Origin: Paenibacillus aestuarii
Lineage (GTDB): Bacteria > Bacillota > Bacilli > Paenibacillales > NBRC-103111
Direction: 5' to 3'
NCBI RefSeq assembly: GCF_027789125.1
Contig: NZ_JAQFVF010000088.1
Span: forward strand, 124,001-188,000
DNA length: 64,000 bases
The position numbers were made by a program, and so were the translations under genes. Shown in pieces: positions 49,940 to 58,228 of this stretch (its first letter is position 1; each line of letters begins with the position of its first letter). Below the pieces are notes generated by a model that worked only from the letters and a program-made list of their open reading frames with translations, was not told the origin of the DNA and did not search any database.

Positions 49940-51558
49940 CAGAGCTCTTGATTGTCGATGACGAGGTTCATGTGGTGGATCGCCTGTATGCAACCATAAA
50001 CTGGGAGTCTATCGGTGTGGAGCAGGTGTATAAAGCGTATTCCGGCACAGAGGCTTTGGAGCTGCTTGAACAGACCTCCATCGATATCGTACTCACGGAC
50101 ATACAGATGCCCGGTATTACGGGTTTGCAATTGATCAATGAGATCAACCTCAGATGGCCGAAGACGAAGTGCATCCTTTTGTCAGGGTACTCGGATTTCA
50201 ATTATGCCAAAGAGGCGATTCTTCAAGGGACGGAAGACTATTTGTTGAAGCCCGTTACGGAGACCGAACTGCTCGCGACGGTAAGCCGTGTGAAGGACAA
50301 GCTGCAGCGCGAGTGGGAGGAAGTTGTCTCCAGACAGCGGTTAAGCTACACATTGAAGGAGAATCTCCCGCTTCTGCGGGGCAATCTTCTTAACGACCTG
50401 CTGCAAGGGCGCAAAATGTCGGAGGCGTCGCTCCGTGACAAAATGCACATGCTGGACTTGTCGGATTACCATGAGCATGCTTTTGCCATTATGATGATTC
50501 GCTTGGAATCTGAGTTTCTGGAATATGACATCAGCCGGCTGTCCTTGATGGAATATGCGATTGGCAACATGGTGGAGGAGCTGTTCGGAGAGCGGTTTGA
50601 CAGCTGGCATACGAAGGATGCGCATGATTATCTGGTCTTCGTGATGAAAAAGAAAGGCGAGCCGGAAGCGCCGGATAAGGAAGGGACCGCATGGCTGGAG
50701 AGGACGGCATCTGTGCTGCAGTCCGCGGTGAACAACTACCTGAAAGGCAAAATCTCCATTCTGGTCAGCACCTGGGGAACCTTCCCGGATGAGATGAACG
50801 CGCTTTATAACCGCTCCCTGAGCGCTTTCCGCAAACGCATCGGCAATGAGCATGAACTGTTCATGCGTCTGGGCGACGAGCCTGTGCAGGCGGAGCTGTC
50901 AGCTTTGCAGCGGCTGTACGAGCCGCCGACGCTGAACCACCTGCTCGAGGCCGCGCGTTGGGACGATGTTGAGGAGAAGTTGGGCGTTATTTTTGATGAG
51001 ATGGAAGCTAAGTATACCGAATCGCAGGAGCATCTCTTGGAGGTATACTTCTCCATCGCCTCCGCTTATGCCTATATTGCCCATAAGAATGGTCGGCAAT
51101 TGCATCAGCTGATGGGCAAGGACTATGACAGGATGACGGACGGCATCCCGTTCCGCTCGGTAAATCAACTCAGGGACTGGTCGACGCGGGCATTGCGGCG
51201 GATGAAGGAAGATATGGATCAGGAGCGGAAGGACAGCAGAATGTCGCTGATCAATGAAATCCGGCATTTTATCGAGCAAAACCTGGCCAGCGACGTTTCC
51301 TTGCAATCCATTGCTGAGCATGTCTATTTGCATCCTGTCTATGTATCGAAAATTTATAAGCTGGAGACCGGTGATAATCTAAGTGATTATGTCAATCGTC
51401 TAAGGATGGACAAGGCGGCGTATTTATTAAAACATAGCTCGGTTAAAATCTATGAAATCGCTACTCAGCTCGGCTATCAGCGTCCCCATTCATTCAATCA
51501 TGCGTTTAAGAAACACTACGGCATGACGCCGCAGGAATATCGCGATCAGTATACCTGA
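49936..51558 (+). CDS. YesN-type response regulator with AraC DNA-binding domain
   Basis: 540 residues from ATG at 49936, overlapping the kinase stop (ATGA). Receiver with DDE at 8-10, phospho-acceptor D55 in IVLTDIQMPGITG and lysine in DYLLKPVTET; a long middle region of about 300 residues; and two AraC helix-turn-helix motifs at the C-terminus (SLQSIAEHVYLHPVYVSKIYKLETGDNLSDYVNRLRM and YEIATQLGYQRPHSFNHAFKKHYGMTPQEYRDQ). It likely activates the adjacent transporter and dgo genes. Confidence 0.94.
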   Translation: MTELLIVDDEVHVVDRLYATINWESIGVEQVYKAYSGTEALELLEQTSIDIVLTDIQMPGITGLQLINEINLRWPKTKCILLSGYSDFNYAKEAILQGTEDYLLKPVTETELLATVSRVKDKLQREWEEVVSRQRLSYTLKENLPLLRGNLLNDLLQGRKMSEASLRDKMHMLDLSDYHEHAFAIMMIRLESEFLEYDISRLSLMEYAIGNMVEELFGERFDSWHTKDAHDYLVFVMKKKGEPEAPDKEGTAWLERTASVLQSAVNNYLKGKISILVSTWGTFPDEMNALYNRSLSAFRKRIGNEHELFMRLGDEPVQAELSALQRLYEPPTLNHLLEAARWDDVEEKLGVIFDEMEAKYTESQEHLLEVYFSIASAYAYIAHKNGRQLHQLMGKDYDRMTDGIPFRSVNQLRDWSTRALRRMKEDMDQERKDSRMSLINEIRHFIEQNLASDVSLQSIAEHVYLHPVYVSKIYKLETGDNLSDYVNRLRMDKAAYLLKHSSVKIYEIATQLGYQRPHSFNHAFKKHYGMTPQEYRDQYT

Positions 51559-51577
51559 CAACGGGGGAGGAGATCCG

Positions 51578-52210
51578 GTGCAAGAGATTATTCAACAGGT
51601 GAAACAGTCGAAGGTGATTGTCATTATTCGCGGCATCGAGCGGCCGCAGGCGGAGCCGCTCTTCGAGGCGCTGTACGCCGGCGGCATCCGCTTGGCTGAA
51701 GTGACGCTCAACACCCCTGGCGCGCTGGATATCATTCAGGAGATGCGCGGCAAGTATGAAGGGCGTATGAGCGTGGGTGCAGGCACGGTGCTGGATGCGC
51801 GGATGGCGGAGGAGGCTGCCGCTGCCGGTGCGCAGTTCCTCATCTCGCCGAACACGGACCAAGGGATGATCCGCTGTGCGCTGAAGCATCAAGTCATGCC
51901 GCTGCCGGGCGCCATGACGCCATCGGAAATTGTCCAAGCCGTGTCGTGGGGCGCGCCGTTGGTGAAGTTATTTCCGTGCGCCAGCTTCGGCCCGGGCTAT
52001 GTGAAGGAGCTTCGCGGCCCTTTGCACGATGTGGAGCTTGTGGCCGTTGGCGGCATCACCAAAGACAACGCCGCTTCGTATTTGGAAGCGGGAGCTGTGG
52101 GTGTCGGCGTCGGCGGCAGCGTTGTGTCGCTGCAGGAGATCCGCCAAAACAACTATACGGCAATAACGGCGTACGCTAAGCAGCTTTTAGCAGCCGTCAA
52201 CCATAATTAG
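51578..52210 (+). CDS. 2-keto-3-deoxy-6-phospho-sugar-acid aldolase (DgoA/Eda type)
   Basis: 210 residues from GTG at 51578 after GGGGAGGAG. Class I KDPG/KDPGal aldolase: general acid/base E41 in [11 protein letters not shown] and Schiff-base lysine K130 in PLVKLFPC, followed by [11 protein letters not shown]. It splits 2-keto-3-deoxy-6-phospho(galacto)gluconate into pyruvate and glyceraldehyde-3-phosphate. Next to galactonate dehydratase, so the DgoA role is more likely than Entner-Doudoroff Eda. It sits 19 bases after the regulator gene. Confidence 0.92.
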   Translation: MQEIIQQVKQSKVIVIIRGIERPQAEPLFEALYAGGIRLAEVTLNTPGALDIIQEMRGKYEGRMSVGAGTVLDARMAEEAAAAGAQFLISPNTDQGMIRCALKHQVMPLPGAMTPSEIVQAVSWGAPLVKLFPCASFGPGYVKELRGPLHDVELVAVGGITKDNAASYLEAGAVGVGVGGSVVSLQEIRQNNYTAITAYAKQLLAAVNHN

Positions 52211-52235
52211 AACAAGGACGAGAGGGGAAATTGGG

Positions 52236-53384
52236 ATGAAAATTACCAAAATGGAATTGTTCAAAGTACCGCCAAGATGGCTATTTCTGAAAGTGGAGAC
52301 AGACGAAGGCATTACGGGTTGGGGCGAGCCGGTCGTAGAAGGAAAGGCGGATACGGTTGCTGCTGCCGTGATGGAAATGAGCGAGCATATTATCGGTGCA
52401 GATCCGATGCGGATTGAGGATCTATTTCAAGTGCTGTACCGCGGCGGTTTCTATCGCGGGGGGCCGATTCTGTCGAGCGCCATCTCCGGGATTGAGCAGG
52501 CTCTCTGGGACATCAAGGGCAAGTTCTATAACGCGCCTGTGTATGATTTGTTAGGCGGCGCGTGCCGGGAGCGGACGCGCGTGTATTCGTGGATCGGCGG
52601 GGACCGGCCGAGCGATGTCGGTCAGGCCGCCTTGCAGCAGGTGGCGGCTGGGTTTACCGCGGTGAAGATGAACGCCACCGAGGAAATGCATTACATCGAC
52701 TCGATCAGCAAGGTCGATGAGGCGATTGCCCGCATCGCAGCCGTGCGCGAGGCGGTTGGCAAAGAAGTCGGCATCGGCATTGACTTCCATGGCCGCGTGC
52801 ACAAATCCATGGCGAAGATTATCGCCAAGGAATTAGAACCGTTCCGCCCGATGTTCATCGAGGAGCCGGTACTGCCGGAAAACAACGAAGCGCTGCGCGA
52901 GATCGCGCGCTACACGTCCTGCCCGATCGCTACCGGCGAGCGGATGTATACGCGTTGGGGCTTCAAGGAGCTGCTCGCCCAGGGCGTCGTCGATATCATT
53001 CAGCCGGATTTATCCCACGCCGGTGGCATTCTGGAGACGCGCAAAATCGCGGCGATGGCGGAAGCCTACGATGTGGCAGTTGCTCCGCACTGTCCTCTGG
53101 GGCCGATTGCGCTGGCTGCGTGCCTGCAGCTTGACACGTGTTCCCCGAATGCGTTCATTCAGGAGCAAAGCTTGGGTATTCATTACAATCAAGGCAGCGA
53201 TTTGCTTGATTATCTCGTGGATCCGTCCGTGTTCAAGTACGAAGACGGATTTGTCCGCAATTTGACCGCGCCGGGACTGGGTATCGAGGTCAACGAGGCG
53301 AAGGTGCGTGAGATGGCCAAGATTGGCCACAACTGGAAGAATCCGATCTGGCGTCAGGCGGATGGAACTGTGGCGGAGTGGTAG
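52236..53384 (+). CDS. dgoD: Galactonate dehydratase
   Basis: 382 residues from ATG at 52236 (AGAGGGG upstream), the length of E. coli DgoD. Enolase-superfamily enzyme turning D-galactonate into 2-keto-3-deoxygalactonate. The magnesium ligands fall on the same numbers as in E. coli: D183 (DFHG), E209 (EEPV) and E235 (GER), with H185 and the catalytic histidine near 285 in VAPHCPLGP. The opening [20 protein letters not shown] and [25 protein letters not shown] are typical. The kinase DgoK of the pathway is not in the window. Confidence 0.96.
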   Translation: MKITKMELFKVPPRWLFLKVETDEGITGWGEPVVEGKADTVAAAVMEMSEHIIGADPMRIEDLFQVLYRGGFYRGGPILSSAISGIEQALWDIKGKFYNAPVYDLLGGACRERTRVYSWIGGDRPSDVGQAALQQVAAGFTAVKMNATEEMHYIDSISKVDEAIARIAAVREAVGKEVGIGIDFHGRVHKSMAKIIAKELEPFRPMFIEEPVLPENNEALREIARYTSCPIATGERMYTRWGFKELLAQGVVDIIQPDLSHAGGILETRKIAAMAEAYDVAVAPHCPLGPIALAACLQLDTCSPNAFIQEQSLGIHYNQGSDLLDYLVDPSVFKYEDGFVRNLTAPGLGIEVNEAKVREMAKIGHNWKNPIWRQADGTVAEW

Positions 53385-53490
53385 AAGGAAAGTAGCAGGT
53401 GGCGGCTATGAGGGTGGCAGGCTTGGCGGATGGTAGATGATATGGCAAGTAGCCAGTGGCTAGAGCAGGGCTCTCGTCGCTGTAGTTGGG

Positions 53491-53665
53491 TTTTGCCCAA
53501 TTAGAGAGGGTGAGAAAGGAGGCGGCGCTGCTGCAGTCCGAATTAGCCCAGTTGGAGAGGGGTTAGAGCGGGGTGAGTGCAGAAAACCGTGCTGCAATTG
53601 GGCGAAATCGGACTGGAAGCAGCAAGCTTACGCCCCTGCTCCCTGCAGCTGGGCAAAATCGGACT
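53491..53665. repeat. Cluster of ~22-base intergenic repeat copies
   Basis: TGCAATTGGGCGAAATCGGACT (split here as TGCAATTGGGCG + AAATCGGACT, 53593-53614) recurs as TGCAGCTGGGCA + AAATCGGACT (53644-53665). It appears inverted at 53531-53554, with one partial inverted copy at 53491-53504. The inverted and direct copies could form a large hairpin. They fill most of the 425-base gap after dgoD (53385-53809), in which I see no gene. Confidence 0.6.
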
Positions 53666-53739
53666 AACGCCTAGCACCAGACTGAGGCTGGAGCCCCGTC
53701 GGCGTTCGTTCGGGCCACCAATGCCAAGCATTCTTTCAG

Positions 53740-53780
53740 AAAAGAGCTATGCGCTTGAAAGCGCGTAGCTCTTTTGTTTT
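53740..53780 (+). terminator. Terminator of the dgo operon
   Basis: AAAAGAGCTATGCGC (53740-53754) pairs with GCGCGTAGCTCTTTT (53761-53775), then TTTT after one G. Confidence 0.85.
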
Positions 53781-53809
53781 ACTAGTATTAGGAAAGGTGC
53801 TGATGCCGG

Positions 53810-54277
53810 ATGGCCGCTAAATCGTTTCGTAAATGGATATGGCTGTTGTTTGCGGGCTACACGGCCTGTTTGCTGTATTGGATGTTTTTGGGTTTTGGCC
53901 GGCATCATCAGGCTAATGGTCCGTTCATGTATAATTTAATTCCTCTTAAAACACTGGGAATTTACATATTTCATATCCACACGTTTTCCTGGCGGACATG
54001 GGTAATTAATATATTTGGCAATATTGGCGTCTTCATGCCATATGGTTGGCTGCTGCCCTGCCTATTTTGCGGTGCCGGCCGCTACTGGCGGTTTGCATTA
54101 TATTTTGGCTGTCCGCTCGTGCTCCTGGAAATGCTGCAAATGCTGCTGCGCGTAGGCAGCATGGACATTGACGATGTGATTCTGAACGGGCTTGGCGCCA
54201 GTATAAGCTACGGAGTCTATCGCTTCTACATTTCCCACAAGAAACAAAATATAACCGCGCAGGATCGCGGGGTATAA
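53810..54277 (+). CDS. VanZ-like membrane protein
   Basis: 155 residues from ATG at 53810. Four membrane helices with the VanZ signatures YNLIPLKTL, NIFGNIGVFMPYGWLLPCLF and SMDIDDVILNGLGASISYGVYRF. VanZ gives low-level teicoplanin resistance in enterococci; chromosomal relatives in Bacillales are of unknown function and are not linked here to vanA-type genes. The ribosome binding site is modest (AAAGGTGC). Followed within 75 bases by a small helical protein gene. Confidence 0.88.
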   Translation: MAAKSFRKWIWLLFAGYTACLLYWMFLGFGRHHQANGPFMYNLIPLKTLGIYIFHIHTFSWRTWVINIFGNIGVFMPYGWLLPCLFCGAGRYWRFALYFGCPLVLLEMLQMLLRVGSMDIDDVILNGLGASISYGVYRFYISHKKQNITAQDRGV

Positions 54278-54349
54278 AAGTGCCGGATTTTCCTCAACCT
54301 AGATAAGCGTTGTTCTGATTTTCATTCTAGGGTAGGAGGCAACGAACAC

Positions 54350-54604
54350 ATGACGCATCAAGACTCGAGTCTGCAATCGCAAAATCCGGTTTCGTCGGCG
54401 CAAAACTCCGTAGATAATGTGCACAGAGCCGTTTCCCACGCCATGACGCATCCGACGGATCAGACGATTCAAGAAGCGCAGAATGCGATTACGCAGGCGG
54501 AAAGAGCGATAGCGCAGGCTAGGGCTCATCATGACCAGCCGGCTGTGCAGCAAGCGGATGAATCGCTTCAAGAGGAGAAGTCCAGACTCAACAACATTCA
54601 ATAA
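54350..54604 (+). CDS. Small glutamine/alanine-rich helical protein
   Basis: 84 residues from ATG at 54350, ten bases after AGGAGG. The sequence is polar and predicted to be almost fully helical, with heptad-like stretches (DQTIQEAQNAITQAERAIAQARAHHDQ) and many Q, A, H and S. No cysteine, membrane helix or signal peptide. No family recognised; size and composition recall small spore-associated or stress proteins of Bacillales (guess). Possibly co-transcribed with VanZ, and closed by a strong terminator. Confidence 0.72.
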   Translation: MTHQDSSLQSQNPVSSAQNSVDNVHRAVSHAMTHPTDQTIQEAQNAITQAERAIAQARAHHDQPAVQQADESLQEEKSRLNNIQ

Positions 54605-54609
54605 AAGCA

Positions 54610-54648
54610 AAAACCAGCCCTTCCTTGCAGCAGGAGGTGGCTGGTTTT
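54610..54648. terminator. Bidirectional terminator between helical protein and pirin
   Basis: Perfect 10-bp stem AAAACCAGCC/GGCTGGTTTT (54610-54619, 54639-54648) with flanking A and T runs. Confidence 0.85.
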
Positions 54649-54654
54649 GTTCTA

Positions 54655-55428
54655 TTAGGACTTGCGATAAAGTGGATATCCGGGATCCTTAGGCACCTCG
54701 ATGGCTATGATCCGCGAGCCTTGCGCGCTATCGGCGTGCAGAACTAGCGCTTCGCCTTCTGCAGCAGTCTCGACGACGGCGAAGTCCTTATGCGCAAGCG
54801 GCTGCGCAGGTGCCGATCCTGCCGACGCCTCGGCTTGGCCGCGAATGACCAGCAAGGCGAGGTTGCGGCCGGGAGTCAACGCGTACCGGAACTCGGCGCC
54901 AGGCTGCAGCGTCCAATCATACATCAGCGCTTCGGCATCCAGCTTAATCGGCGACTCGCTGCCAATAACGGTTTTGACCGTCGTATGTTCAATCGTTTGA
55001 ACAGGAAACTGTTCATGCTCGTATTGATGATATGTGGCGGGTTTCTTCCCGGTGACACTGAGATGCGGCTCGAACCAAATTTGCAGCCCCTCGCTGCCTG
55101 CTTCGCGGAAAGCTTCAGAATGGTACACGCCAGACCCAGCTTGAATGACTTGTGTACCGCCATTCGTTACGGTTTCCAGCGATCCCAGTGAGTCGCGATG
55201 CTCGACAAGCCCTTCAATGACGTAGGTGACGATCTCGAACGCTTTATGGGGATGCATGGGAATTTCCGCTACGTCGGACGCTTTGCCCCAAGCCCAGTAG
55301 AACAAGGATCCTACGCGATCGACGGCTGTTTGTTCACCTGGAAAGCTGATTGGCCGCTGCTCGATGAATTTGCCGCCATCGAAAGCGCCGACACCCTGTT
55401 GTTGAGTAGAAAAGATACGAATACTCAT
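54655..55428 (-). CDS. Pirin-family protein
   Basis: 257 residues from ATG at 55428 with AAAAGGGG upstream. Bicupin of the pirin type: iron ligands in MHPHKAFEIVTYVIEG and a conserved GSGVYHSEAF segment in the N-terminal cupin, then IWFEPH. Bacterial pirins can act as quercetin dioxygenases or as redox-responsive cofactors. The length and split cupin fit. It stands alone; upstream is AT-rich with no clear operator. Confidence 0.9.
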   Translation of the reverse strand: MSIRIFSTQQQGVGAFDGGKFIEQRPISFPGEQTAVDRVGSLFYWAWGKASDVAEIPMHPHKAFEIVTYVIEGLVEHRDSLGSLETVTNGGTQVIQAGSGVYHSEAFREAGSEGLQIWFEPHLSVTGKKPATYHQYEHEQFPVQTIEHTTVKTVIGSESPIKLDAEALMYDWTLQPGAEFRYALTPGRNLALLVIRGQAEASAGSAPAQPLAHKDFAVVETAAEGEALVLHADSAQGSRIIAIEVPKDPGYPLYRKS

Positions 55429-55522
55429 CGTGAATTCGCCCCTTTTACTTTAATTATTTTAACAACTAACTTTATGTAAGTAATTATAAATCACTGCAGC
55501 ATGGATGTCAATGGAGCAGAAC

Positions 55523-55559
55523 TTGACGGATACTTCCCTTTATTACTACAATATGTAGT
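55523..55559 (+). promoter_or_regulatory. Promoter and BlaI-type operator, copy 1
   Basis: TTGACG (55523-55528) and TACAAT (55547-55552) are 18 bases apart. The palindrome ACTACAATATGTAGT (55545-55559) overlaps the -10. It fits the TACA-N-TGTA core bound by BlaI/MecI repressors. Confidence 0.72.
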
Positions 55560-55575
55560 GTAGAGGTGTTTACTA

Positions 55576-55992
55576 ATGAAAATGCAAAACTTTAAGTTTC
55601 AAAGCAGCGGTTTAGGCCGTTTTTTTGGCCCGCTTGAAGCTAAGATCATGGAAATATTGTGGAGCACGGAGCAAGAGATGACGATCAAGGACGTCCACCA
55701 TCGGCTAGACCAAGAGAAGGCCCTCTCCTTCAATACCGTCATGACAGTCATGAACCGGCTCGTGGAGAAGGGTGTCCTGCATAAGAGGTCGCAAATTCGC
55801 TCCTCTGTCTATCGTCCCGTTATGACACGCGAAGCGTTCATGGAAGCACAGTCCAAGGAGCTGACCTTGGATCTGATTGAGGAATTCGGCTCGCAAGCCG
55901 TCGTGCACATGGTAGATGCGCTCGATCAGGTTGATCCTGATCTGCTGGATCGGTTGGAACAGAAAATTAAAGAATTGAAAAAGGACAGATAA
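55576..55992 (+). CDS. BlaI/MecI/CopY-family repressor
   Basis: 138 residues from ATG at 55576 (GAGGTG upstream). Winged helix LGPLEAKIMEILWSTEQ-like start (FFGPLEAKIMEILWSTEQEMTIKDVHHRL), recognition region ALSFNTVMTVMNRLVEKGVLHKRS, and a C-terminal dimerisation helix region. Such repressors are cleaved or inactivated through a membrane M56 protease. It overlaps its own operator's transcript and lies directly before an M56 gene. A second copy of the operator lies before the DUF2231 gene. Confidence 0.92.
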   Translation: MKMQNFKFQSSGLGRFFGPLEAKIMEILWSTEQEMTIKDVHHRLDQEKALSFNTVMTVMNRLVEKGVLHKRSQIRSSVYRPVMTREAFMEAQSKELTLDLIEEFGSQAVVHMVDALDQVDPDLLDRLEQKIKELKKDR

Positions 55993-55995
55993 CTC

Positions 55996-56832
55996 ATGTG
56001 GGAAACTCGGTTCAAATGGATGCTATATGCGTCTTTCGCGACTGCGAGCTTCATTTTTCTGCAAATGGCCTTCTTTTCCTTGCACGTGCTGTTCGGTATC
56101 CGGCTTTCTTTCAATGTGTTCAAAATCTGCTTTGAACTCTTTCATATGCTGCGGGCGCCGTGGGTCTTCTATACCATTCACCTGCTCGTGATCTACACGT
56201 TTGGGTCGTGCCTATGGGTCATCGTCAGGCAAATGTTGGTTTCTGTCCGCTCGGCGAAGCGGCTCGTTCGTTTTCAAGACAAGCAGCTTACGCGGCTGTA
56301 TACGGGCAAATATCACTTGCGCGGGCATGAGCTGATTGTGATCCGGGAGCGTACGCCGGTTGCCTTGACGCTTGGCGTCTTGCGGCCGCAGATCGTGCTC
56401 TCTACAGGGCTTATCGATATGCTCGATCCCAGTGAGCTGGAAGCGGTGATGGAGCATGAAAGGTTCCACTTAATGCAGCGGGATCCTTTGGCTATCTTTT
56501 TGTTATCTATGTTGTCGATATCCATGTGGTACATTCCAATGTTCCGGTGGGTGAGAGATAAATATAAAATTATTATCGAGATTATGGCTGATCGCTTTGC
56601 GATGAGCATAACCTGCAGTGCCCAAGATTTGGGGAGCGCGCTGCTCAAAATGCTGAAACAGCAAGGTCGAGCCCCGGGGCCTAACGTATCCTATGCATCT
56701 TTTGCGGAAACTTCGATCAATTTGCGCATCCTGCACATCCTGGAGCCGGCAACTCCGCTGACGCTGGGGATTCCGCTCATGAGGACGCTGGTTTCCGTTG
56801 TTACGCTGTTGATTCTGGTGACACTCACCTGA
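55996..56832 (+). CDS. M56 family membrane metalloprotease (BlaR1-like, no sensor domain)
   Basis: 278 residues from ATG at 55996, three bases after the BlaI-type stop. Several membrane helices; zinc protease motif HERFH at 154-158 in VMEHERFHLMQRDP and the downstream E-x-x-A-D in IIEIMADRFAMSI. BlaR1/MecR1 proteins have a C-terminal penicillin-binding sensor; this one ends after the last helix, so the signal must come another way. It is expected to relieve repression by the preceding BlaI-type protein. Confidence 0.88.
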   Translation: MWETRFKWMLYASFATASFIFLQMAFFSLHVLFGIRLSFNVFKICFELFHMLRAPWVFYTIHLLVIYTFGSCLWVIVRQMLVSVRSAKRLVRFQDKQLTRLYTGKYHLRGHELIVIRERTPVALTLGVLRPQIVLSTGLIDMLDPSELEAVMEHERFHLMQRDPLAIFLLSMLSISMWYIPMFRWVRDKYKIIIEIMADRFAMSITCSAQDLGSALLKMLKQQGRAPGPNVSYASFAETSINLRILHILEPATPLTLGIPLMRTLVSVVTLLILVTLT

Positions 56833-56852
56833 ATCTTTTTTTGGAGAGTTAC

Positions 56853-56867
56853 ACTACAATATGTAGT
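56853..56867 (+). promoter_or_regulatory. BlaI-type operator, copy 2
   Basis: ACTACAATATGTAGT, identical in all 15 bases to 55545-55559, including a TACAAT that can serve as -10. It lies 34 bases before the DUF2231 start, so that gene can be transcribed separately under the same repressor. Confidence 0.72.
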
Positions 56868-56900
56868 TTTAAATTTGAATTGGAAAAAGGAGACGAAACC

Positions 56901-57452
56901 ATGGACTATTTATTGAAAAACGCGCACTTTATTTTCACCCATTTTCCCATTGCTTTGCTGATTTTTAGCCTTGTATTCGATTTGTTGGCGCTGATCTTTA
57001 AGAAACGGGAGTGGCATGCGGCCGGTTGGCTCAGCTTGACGGTGGGTACGCTTGGGGCGATCGCATCGGTGATTACAGGGCCTGAGGGGATGAGAAATCC
57101 GATGGTCCATACGCATGAACTGTATGCAAAGCTGACGATGTTCGCTGCAATCTTGCTGACGGTCATCCGCATCGGCTTACTGGTTTGGAAAAAGCGGGAG
57201 ATCGGCGGCAACCCGATCTATTTGACAGGCGCGCTTATCGCAGTCATTCTCGTCTCTTACACGGGGCATCTTGGCGGACAAATGGTACATAGGCCGTTTA
57301 ATCCGAACGGTGGTCCGATGATGCAGAATCCGGCTGGCGGACCGGGCCAAGGCGGTCAAGGAGCGCCGGGTCAGGGTCAGCGGCAAGGCGGCCAAGGCCA
57401 AGGTCAGGGTCAGAGCGGCGGTTCCGGTCAGAACACACCTGCTGCCAAGTAA
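56901..57452 (+). CDS. DUF2231 membrane protein with Gly/Gln-rich tail
   Basis: 183 residues from ATG at 56901 after AAAAAGGAGACGAAACC. Four membrane helices typical of DUF2231 (HFIFTHFPIALLIFSLVFDLLALIF, WLSLTVGTLGAIASVITGPEGM, HELYAKLTMFAAILLTVIRIGLLVW, YLTGALIAVILVSYTGHLGGQMV), with histidines in H-x-x-F-T-H and VHTHELYAK that could bind heme or metal. The last ~45 residues are low-complexity G/Q/P/N. The gene lies behind a BlaI-type operator identical to that of the regulator gene, so it is the likely effector of this small regulon. Confidence 0.85.
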   Translation: MDYLLKNAHFIFTHFPIALLIFSLVFDLLALIFKKREWHAAGWLSLTVGTLGAIASVITGPEGMRNPMVHTHELYAKLTMFAAILLTVIRIGLLVWKKREIGGNPIYLTGALIAVILVSYTGHLGGQMVHRPFNPNGGPMMQNPAGGPGQGGQGAPGQGQRQGGQGQGQGQSGGSGQNTPAAK

Positions 57453-57471
57453 GGCTGCAGATATCATAAGT

Positions 57472-57500
57472 AAAGGACAGCCTTGTGGCTGTCCTTTTTT
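57472..57500 (+). terminator. Terminator after the DUF2231 gene
   Basis: Perfect 11-bp stem AAAGGACAGCC/GGCTGTCCTTT with a 4-base loop, followed by T residues. Confidence 0.88.
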
Positions 57501-57559
57501 GCACATGAAAATGTTGATATGGGAACACATGTTTGATATAGTGGAAATACATAGTAAAG

Positions 57560-57727
57560 CTATTCCAGCTCCAATTCCTCCCGCGTAAAGCGATTATCCC
57601 ATAGAAATTCCATGTCATAACTCGTCGAGTCATGACTGACGAAATACGCTAAGGCATATACCGTTACTCCTAGAATCACAGCGAATACAAAAAGTGAGCC
57701 CATCAAAGCGAAGACCTGATCCACCAT
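57560..57727 (-). CDS. Small single-pass membrane protein
   Basis: 55 residues from ATG at 57727, with AAGGGATGGG upstream; the frame continues to 57850 but without a ribosome binding site. One membrane helix (QVFALMGSLFVFAVILGVTVYALAYFV) then a short acidic cytoplasmic or external tail ending in REELELE. No family recognised. It is convergent with DUF2231, and divergent from a small ORF at 57924. Confidence 0.55.
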   Translation of the reverse strand: MVDQVFALMGSLFVFAVILGVTVYALAYFVSHDSTSYDMEFLWDNRFTREELELE

Positions 57728-57923
57728 AGGAACCCATCCCTTCCCGTTACGAATGCCTTTACTCCAACATATGTCGACCGTTTGTGAATTATGTGTGACA
57801 ATGACAGGGTCAAGCTGACAGTTGGTTATAGTCGTTCTCTCGGTTGACACATTCCGCTGCGGGGTGTTAAGATCACCTCTGTAAGTGAAAAAAATACAAC
57901 TTTTGGAAATGGGGGGTTATGAA

Positions 57924-58031
57924 ATGAAAGGAATTGTAATGGTTTTGGATCGTCGTTTGAACCGGTTGATGAACCGTTTAGACCATACAATTTCATATTG
58001 CGTAACCCATGTGTCAGCCGTAAGCGAGTGA
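57924..58031 (+). CDS. Small 35-residue protein
   Basis: ATG at 57924, seven bases after GGGGGG; stop TGA at 58029-58031. The peptide begins MKGIVMVLDRRLNRLMNRL and forms an amphipathic, basic N-terminal helix followed by a part with one cysteine (HTISYCVTHVSA). A well-formed terminator 55 bases downstream on the same strand supports real transcription of this frame. Otherwise the 500-base gap (57728-58228) holds nothing. No family recognised. Confidence 0.5.
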   Translation: MKGIVMVLDRRLNRLMNRLDHTISYCVTHVSAVSE

Positions 58032-58085
58032 TCGTTATCTTTGGCGGCTGCTGCTGCCGCAACTCAATGATGAACGTTTTAGATA

Positions 58086-58123
58086 GCGCGGGTTACGATG
58101 AATGTTCGTAACGTGCGCTTTTA
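58086..58123 (+). terminator. Terminator after the 35-residue ORF
   Basis: GCGC and GTTACG (58086-58097) pair with CGTAAC and GCGC (58107-58118), with a symmetric 2-base internal loop, then TTTTATTG. Confidence 0.7.
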
Positions 58124-58228
58124 TTGTATAAGAGGCATATCGCTGCGTGCGGTGTGCCTTTTTGCGTGTATAAGGATCATTAGGCTGTCATGCAACCAGT
58201 GTACGAGATGAGAGGAGTGAAAGTTGGC

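Noticed and set aside
53385-53809. CRISPR array, from the repeated GGGC-AAATCGGACT units
   Set aside because: Only three to four imperfect copies, in both orientations, with irregular spacing and no cas genes.
53810-54277. Glycopeptide resistance cluster, from the VanZ-like protein
   Set aside because: No vanHAX or vanRS genes are nearby; stand-alone VanZ relatives are common in Bacillales chromosomes.
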